A stretch of 24,397 bases of DNA from a virus. Position numbers and translations under genes: made by a program. The DNA lies in the IMG/VR virus record IMGVR_UViG_3300022658_000144, positions 1 through 24,397 of that record. One strand, 5' to 3'. Shown here piece after piece: positions 21,401 to 24,397 of the stretch. The notes below the pieces were generated by a model that saw only the letters and a list, made by a program, of their open reading frames with translations, was not told the DNA's origin and ran no database searches. How positions within the stretch are numbered: position 1 is the stretch's first letter; each line of letters starts with the position of its first letter.

Positions 21401-22490
21401 GATGAGCCTCAACGGCGCCAACACTTCCAGCACGCACACGATCTACGTACAGCGGGTCGAGGTGAACGCCACGGGTGGTCTGGTGGGCAGTGGCGTGCGC
21501 CACTTCGCCGACGGCGGCGCCGTAGGCCCGGCGTTTCCGCGCATGAGCGGGGGCACAGTTCCCGGCTCCGGAAACCAGGACACCGTTCCACGCACGCTGG
21601 ATGCGGGTGCTTTCGTGATCCGCAAGGCAGCGGTGCAGAAGTACGGCAGCGCCCCCCTGGCGCGTTTGACCCAGATGGCGCGGTCCTCGGCGTCTGCCGT
21701 GGGCGTCGCCAGGTTTGCATCGGGTGGGCCCGTGTTCGGTCGGCTTGGCGCGTCGGGTTCCGGCGACGGCGGTCCGAAGCGCAACCGCGACGCCGCTGAG
21801 GCCCTGAAGATGATCGACCTCGGCCTGGAGGGTATGAACCAGTACACCTCGTGGCTGCAGTCGAACTACGGCGCCTCGGTCAGCCTGGACATGCGCTGGA
21901 AGACCATGGAGAGCTACGGCAAGCAGGCCCAGCAGGACCGGCGGGCCATCGAGGACTTCATCGGGCGCAAGACCTTGACCTCCAACGAGCGGGGCCAGCT
22001 CGAGCGCATCAAGCAGACCTGGCGTCAGGCGATGGCGCAGCCACTGCTCTGGGGCAAGGACCTGGAGCGCGACCTGATCGACTACATGGAGCAGAACCAG
22101 GGGCAGTTCTTCCGTCGCGGTGGTGTCGCGAAATCCGACACCATCCCCGCGATGCTCACCCCGGGTGAGTACGTGGTGAACCGGGATGCGGTGTCTCGCT
22201 TCGGCGCCGGCTTCTTTGAGGCCATCAACAACCTGACGGCTCCGGCGCAAGCGCTGGCTGGCCGGGCGATGGCGGGCATCCAGGGGTTTGCCACGGGCGG
22301 ATTGGTGCAGCCGTCGTCGGGCTGGACCCATGGATCGTCCCGTCCGGTGCTGCCGGCCGATGGTGGTCCGACGCGCACCGTGCGCGTGGAGCTGTCTTCT
22401 GGCGACCGCAAGGTCAATGCCGCGATCGATGCGCGAGACGAGTCGCGCTTGCTGCAGATCCTCGATACGGCCCGAGCCCGGGCCGTCTGA
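18429..22490 (+). CDS. Tail tape measure protein
   Basis: At 1353 residues it is the largest gene of the tail cluster and sets tail length. Residues ~90-270 hold the conserved tape-measure N-terminal domain (AQRMGVPLQETTALYGKLQQ, SGASATEAQSSLLQFGQALA, LRGEEFNSVVENSPRLAQAL). Residues ~295-375 are hydrophobic with likely membrane-spanning helices (LAVLIYRFLPALVTAWQTAG, FMVLGAFLVGWEIGTWL), typical of the part that enters the host membrane. About 470-990 is a long alanine/glutamine/glutamate-rich coiled coil. The C-terminal ~340 residues contain glycine-rich repeats, twice with a DT(V/I)P..L..G pattern (DTVPRTLDAGAFVIRKAAVQ and DTIPAMLTPGEYVVNRDAVS). It starts three bases after the previous stop. 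A long antisense frame is only a composition shadow. Confidence 0.96.
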   Translation: MANRISILVALEGADDGLKRAVASAEKSLGELSNTAKTVGEKTTNGLAEVKAGVSAFSEQFGRAKTQLVAFLAAFEFAGRLREVIEMADAWNQMGARLKLATAGANEYKVAQAALFEIAQRMGVPLQETTALYGKLQQSVRMLGGEQKDALTITESISQALRISGASATEAQSSLLQFGQALAAGVLRGEEFNSVVENSPRLAQALADGLNVPIGRLRKLAEEGRLTADVVVNALLSQKDKLAAEYASMPATVSQSIERVRNAFGQWVQKMDESTGMTKKLSEALTWLAQNMDTVMKWLTIIKDVGLAVLIYRFLPALVTAWQTAGAAAVLAANATASAWATANLTISAAVATVGVLKTAFMVLGAFLVGWEIGTWLSEKFEIVRKAGIFMVEVLVKAVEQLQYRWEAFAAIFTSDTIAEATKRHEARLAEMNRIFGEMYAGATKGADAAKGAINTTGTAAEEIAKRLEAVRQGTQEAVGRGVEAVHAALEKLKSRLGEVEQTVGKATQVVNDSTAKMAEAYKGLTSIIEANLQRQVEAVKGRYQQEQAALELKTQSETALITKSTQLLTDALTQQTTLRRQATTDTLKLIDDESRARIDAARRDGQTEQERSANVTRVENEILATKRQTMVQAAAEYRQHIDQLNAEANRHLAEIKRIEEEKRLLSMSTEERIREILRQGMTEVEATEDRKRQIYEYQSKARDALAAGELEQARQYAQKAMDLAAQVASSQTNEAKRAKDARRQSEQNASQVTQLEAQSREAYRRQEYEKADTLMRQADQLRAELAQRTKDADTAIAQGKDGVYQAIQRIRDSEEILNKTLDAEAKAHQTAAQSALTARDQIRETLTQTEGQIDQITAKLKDGLKVTIDADTARFDKAIADLDKALAERQLLLKIQADLQEAEKKLQQYEQLLKEGKTLPVDADVSKAKDALAQLKTYADQNSQLDLKVATEKAQASITNVEGMIRALGRIETESRHQVSTNADAARAEVMSLNGANTSSTHTIYVQRVEVNATGGLVGSGVRHFADGGAVGPAFPRMSGGTVPGSGNQDTVPRTLDAGAFVIRKAAVQKYGSAPLARLTQMARSSASAVGVARFASGGPVFGRLGASGSGDGGPKRNRDAAEALKMIDLGLEGMNQYTSWLQSNYGASVSLDMRWKTMESYGKQAQQDRRAIEDFIGRKTLTSNERGQLERIKQTWRQAMAQPLLWGKDLERDLIDYMEQNQGQFFRRGGVAKSDTIPAMLTPGEYVVNRDAVSRFGAGFFEAINNLTAPAQALAGRAMAGIQGFATGGLVQPSSGWTHGSSRPVLPADGGPTRTVRVELSSGDRKVNAAIDARDESRLLQILDTARARAV
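22467..22486 (+). other. 8-bp perfect stem-loop at the tape-measure stop codon
   Basis: ACGGCCCG (22467-22474) pairs with CGGGCCGT (22479-22486) around AGCC, one base before the TGA (22488-22490). No T-run follows. It is the third strong tetraloop hairpin near a late-gene end in this window. Confidence 0.6.
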
Positions 22491-22500
22491 CACATCAACC

Positions 22501-22907
22501 ATGCAACTGAAGAACCTCTCTGACGAGGTGGCCTTGGTGCTGCCCGACGATTTGCTGTGGACCGATGAGCACGCGTGGACGCCCGCCGTGGCGTCCACGT
22601 CCTACCTGATCACGGGCGCGCTGCTGATCCAGTCGGCCACCCGACAGGCGGCCGGCCGATCACCTTGGTGGGTGCTGCCGACATGGCGTGGGTCACTCGC
22701 GCGACGGTCGAGCAACTGCGGACGTGGGCGTCCATCCCGGTCGGCGCCACCGCCGGGCGCTTCGCGCTGACCCTGGCAGACGGACGGTCCTTCACGGTGG
22801 CTTTCCGCCATGCCGACACCCCCATCGAGTCTGAGCCCGTGCTGGGCTTCCCGGCGCGGGCCGACACCGACTTCTACCGACTGACTCTGAGATTCCTGGA
22901 GCTTTGA
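22501..22907 (+). pseudogene. Tail protein gene downstream of tape measure, broken by a 1-nt loss near 22650
   Basis: From ATG 22501 the frame reads MQLKNLSDEVALVLPDDLLW then TDEHAWTPAVASTSYLITGA and IQSATRQA, then turns into arginine/serine-rich sequence and stops at 22770. The natural continuation (GRPITLVGAADMAWVTRATV, then PIESEPVLGFPARADTDFYR and LTLRFLEL) is in the -1 frame and ends TGA 22905-22907. Adding one G in the GG at 22650-22651 restores a 135-residue protein like the small tail proteins found just after tape-measure genes in related phages. The sequence around the junction (CAG GCG GCC GGC) is not a slippery heptamer, so programmed frameshifting is unlikely. It is either a real mutation, which could disable tail assembly, or a sequencing error. 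Confidence 0.82.
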
Positions 22908-22908
22908 G

Positions 22909-24397
22909 ATGCCGATTCACTCCGGCGACGTGAAACTGCTGAAGTCCGCCGTCATGGCCGACGTTCCCGAAGGGGGTGGTGCGCCCACCGGGATCACCAT
23001 CGCCGACGGGGTGTCCAACGCGATCTTCCCGGACATCTCTGAACTCGACCGTGCGGGTGGGCGAGTCAACCTGCGCAAGTCGTTCGTCTCTGTCCAGACC
23101 GACGACACCGACACCTACTTCGGTGCCAACGTCATCGTCGCCGAACCGCCGAAGGATCCGCGAGTCAGTGTCACGCTGTTCTCCACCGAGAGGACCTTCG
23201 ACACCCGCGAGCAGGCCCAGACCCGCATCGAGGCCTACCTCAACAAGGGACCGGAATGGGCCGGCTACCTGTTCGAGAACCACATCGCCGGCCAGCGCGT
23301 GATCCAGTTGTTCCAGCGCACGACCGACGCGATCCCCAACGTCGGCCAGACGCTCGTCCTGATCGAGAACGAGGGCCTCTCCACCCAGAAGGAGCAGTAC
23401 ATCCGGGCAACAGCCGTGTCGTCGGTGGAGCGGACCTTCACCTACAACAACGACCAGGACTACAAGGCCGCGATCGTCACTGTCGATATCAGCGACGCGC
23501 TGCGCTACGACTTCACGGGCTCGCCGTCGTCGCGGCTTTTCACGCGCGCCACGAACAGCACCAAGGTCCGCGACACGGTGGTCGCCGATGCGGGCACCTA
23601 CGTGGGCGTGGTGCCGCTGACGCAGGCCGCATCGGTCGGCGCCTTCACCATCAAGGGCGCGTCGATCTACACCCAACTGGTGCCGAGTGCCCAGACGGAG
23701 ACGCCCATCTCGTTCGTGCCGCCCTATGCGGCCGCCGGTCTGCCGGTGCCGGGAGCGACCCCGGTCAGCTACACCGCCAGCCACGCCTGGACGACCTCGA
23801 TCAAGTTCAACCTGCCGGGCGGCTGCTTGCCAGGGTCGCTGACCATCCAGACCGATGGCATCACGATCTTCGATGACGCAGGCCTGCTAAAGACCGCCAG
23901 CGGCACCATCGGCACGATCGACTACGCCAACGGCATCCTGACCCTCAACTCCGGGTCGATGTCCAACTCGAAGGCGATCACCTACACGCCAGCAGCGCAG
24001 ATCCTACGCGCGCCGCAAAGCTCCGAGGTGGCGATCACGCCTGAGTCGCGCAGCCAGTCCTATGTCGGTACCGTGATGCCGATCGCCCAACCCGGCACGC
24101 TGTCGATCAGCTACATGGCGCAGGGACGCTGGTATGTCCTGTCAGACGGCGGCAACGGGTCGCTGAAGGGACTGGACGCCAGCTACGGTGCGGGCACTTT
24201 CAATCGCAACACCGGCGCCTACGTCGTCACCTTGGGCGCGCTGCCGGACGTCGGCAGTTCGCTGATCCTCACCTGGAATGTGCCGACCCAGGAGACGCAG
24301 CAGCCCGCAGTCACGCTCAAAGCATCGCAGAGCCTCGTGCTGAACCCGCCCACGGGCCTTGCCGTGCAGCCGGGATCACCGACTGCCCATAGAGAGG
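22909..24397 (+). CDS. Large tail-tip/baseplate-type protein, 3'-truncated by the window
   Basis: ATG 22909 has GGAG eight bases upstream (CTGGAGCTTTGAG) and overlaps nothing; the frame stays open for 496 codons to the window end. The N-terminus (MPIHSGDVKLLKSAVMADVP, IADGVSNAIFPDISELDRAG, GRVNLRKSFVSVQTDDTDTY) resembles large structural proteins that follow the small tail genes in lambda-like proteobacterial phages. Later segments are beta-rich and repetitive in character (LTIQTDGITIFDDAGLLKTA, GTIGTIDYANGILTLNSG; and GLDASYGAGTFNRNTGAYVV), as in tail-tip or fibre-like virion proteins. No catalytic motif is visible. The exact role in tip or adsorption cannot be fixed because the C-terminus is missing. 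Confidence 0.8.
   Translation, partial: MPIHSGDVKLLKSAVMADVPEGGGAPTGITIADGVSNAIFPDISELDRAGGRVNLRKSFVSVQTDDTDTYFGANVIVAEPPKDPRVSVTLFSTERTFDTREQAQTRIEAYLNKGPEWAGYLFENHIAGQRVIQLFQRTTDAIPNVGQTLVLIENEGLSTQKEQYIRATAVSSVERTFTYNNDQDYKAAIVTVDISDALRYDFTGSPSSRLFTRATNSTKVRDTVVADAGTYVGVVPLTQAASVGAFTIKGASIYTQLVPSAQTETPISFVPPYAAAGLPVPGATPVSYTASHAWTTSIKFNLPGGCLPGSLTIQTDGITIFDDAGLLKTASGTIGTIDYANGILTLNSGSMSNSKAITYTPAAQILRAPQSSEVAITPESRSQSYVGTVMPIAQPGTLSISYMAQGRWYVLSDGGNGSLKGLDASYGAGTFNRNTGAYVVTLGALPDVGSSLILTWNVPTQETQQPAVTLKASQSLVLNPPTGLAVQPGSPTAHRE

Noticed and set aside
18918-22598. 1226-codon open frame on the minus strand opposite the tape measure
   Set aside because: It mirrors the codon pattern of the GC-rich tape-measure gene; its sequence is low in recognisable motifs and has no ribosome site. 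It is a composition shadow.
1-24397. tRNA genes, CRISPR arrays, insertion sequences, integrase or attachment sites
   Set aside because: None could be recognised anywhere in the window.

Overview
The window is a contiguous piece of a lambda-like (lambda-type head, long-tailed, siphovirus-like) phage or prophage genome. It is GC-rich throughout, and its reading frames are almost all phage genes. No chromosomal gene, integrase, att site or tRNA is visible, so I cannot tell a free phage from an integrated prophage. The high GC, the codon use and the kinds of conserved phage proteins (P4-type primase end, ParB-domain methyltransferases, DUF6362/DUF3489/DUF6900/DUF6441-like proteins, GpA terminase) suggest a proteobacterial host, perhaps Burkholderiales. 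The host assignment is inference.

Layout. (1) 1-1585, end of the early/replication region: the C-terminal end of a P4-type primase/helicase, a 19-bp inverted repeat built from 9-mer iterons, a RuvC-fold resolvase, a small unknown gene, and a DUF6362-like helix-turn-helix gene broken by a 1-nt loss. (2) 1586-1991: a 406-bp non-coding, hairpin-rich stretch ending in two strong intrinsic terminators. (3) 1992-4917: a tightly overlapping cassette of two ParB-domain DNA methyltransferases and a small membrane protein. (4) 4881-6623: a minus-strand accessory cassette of four small genes. Three copies of a 28-nt repeat lie in it, each 37-40 nt upstream of a start codon. (5) 6676-16421, packaging and head: terminase small and large subunits, three fibre-like or unknown genes, gpW-like joining protein, portal, S49 protease with a probable nested scaffold, decoration protein, major capsid protein, and head-tail completion proteins. 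(6) 16418-24397, tail: tube protein, a G/GT-type chaperone pair with a GGGAAAC frameshift site, a DUF6441-like protein, tape measure, a frameshifted tail gene, and the start of a large tail-tip-like gene that runs off the window.

How the parts work together. The terminase, portal, protease/scaffold and capsid genes build and fill the head. The gpW-like protein and the small genes around 15.5-16.4 kb close the head and connect the tail, and the genes from 16.4 kb build the tail around the tape measure. Many neighbouring genes overlap by 1-4 nt (TGATG or ATGA), which fits translational coupling in a long late operon. The arrangement resolvase, DUF6362, terminators, late genes resembles nin region, Q, pR'-tR', late genes in lambda, so antitermination control is a plausible but untested reading.

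Most notable observations: the three-copy repeat in front of the minus-strand genes; tandem terminators only about 13 nt before a start codon; paired ParB-methyltransferases with different catalytic motifs; two genes broken by single-base losses in short homopolymers; a textbook -1 frameshift signal; fibre-like genes placed between terminase and gpW; and strong GC hairpins at late-gene borders.
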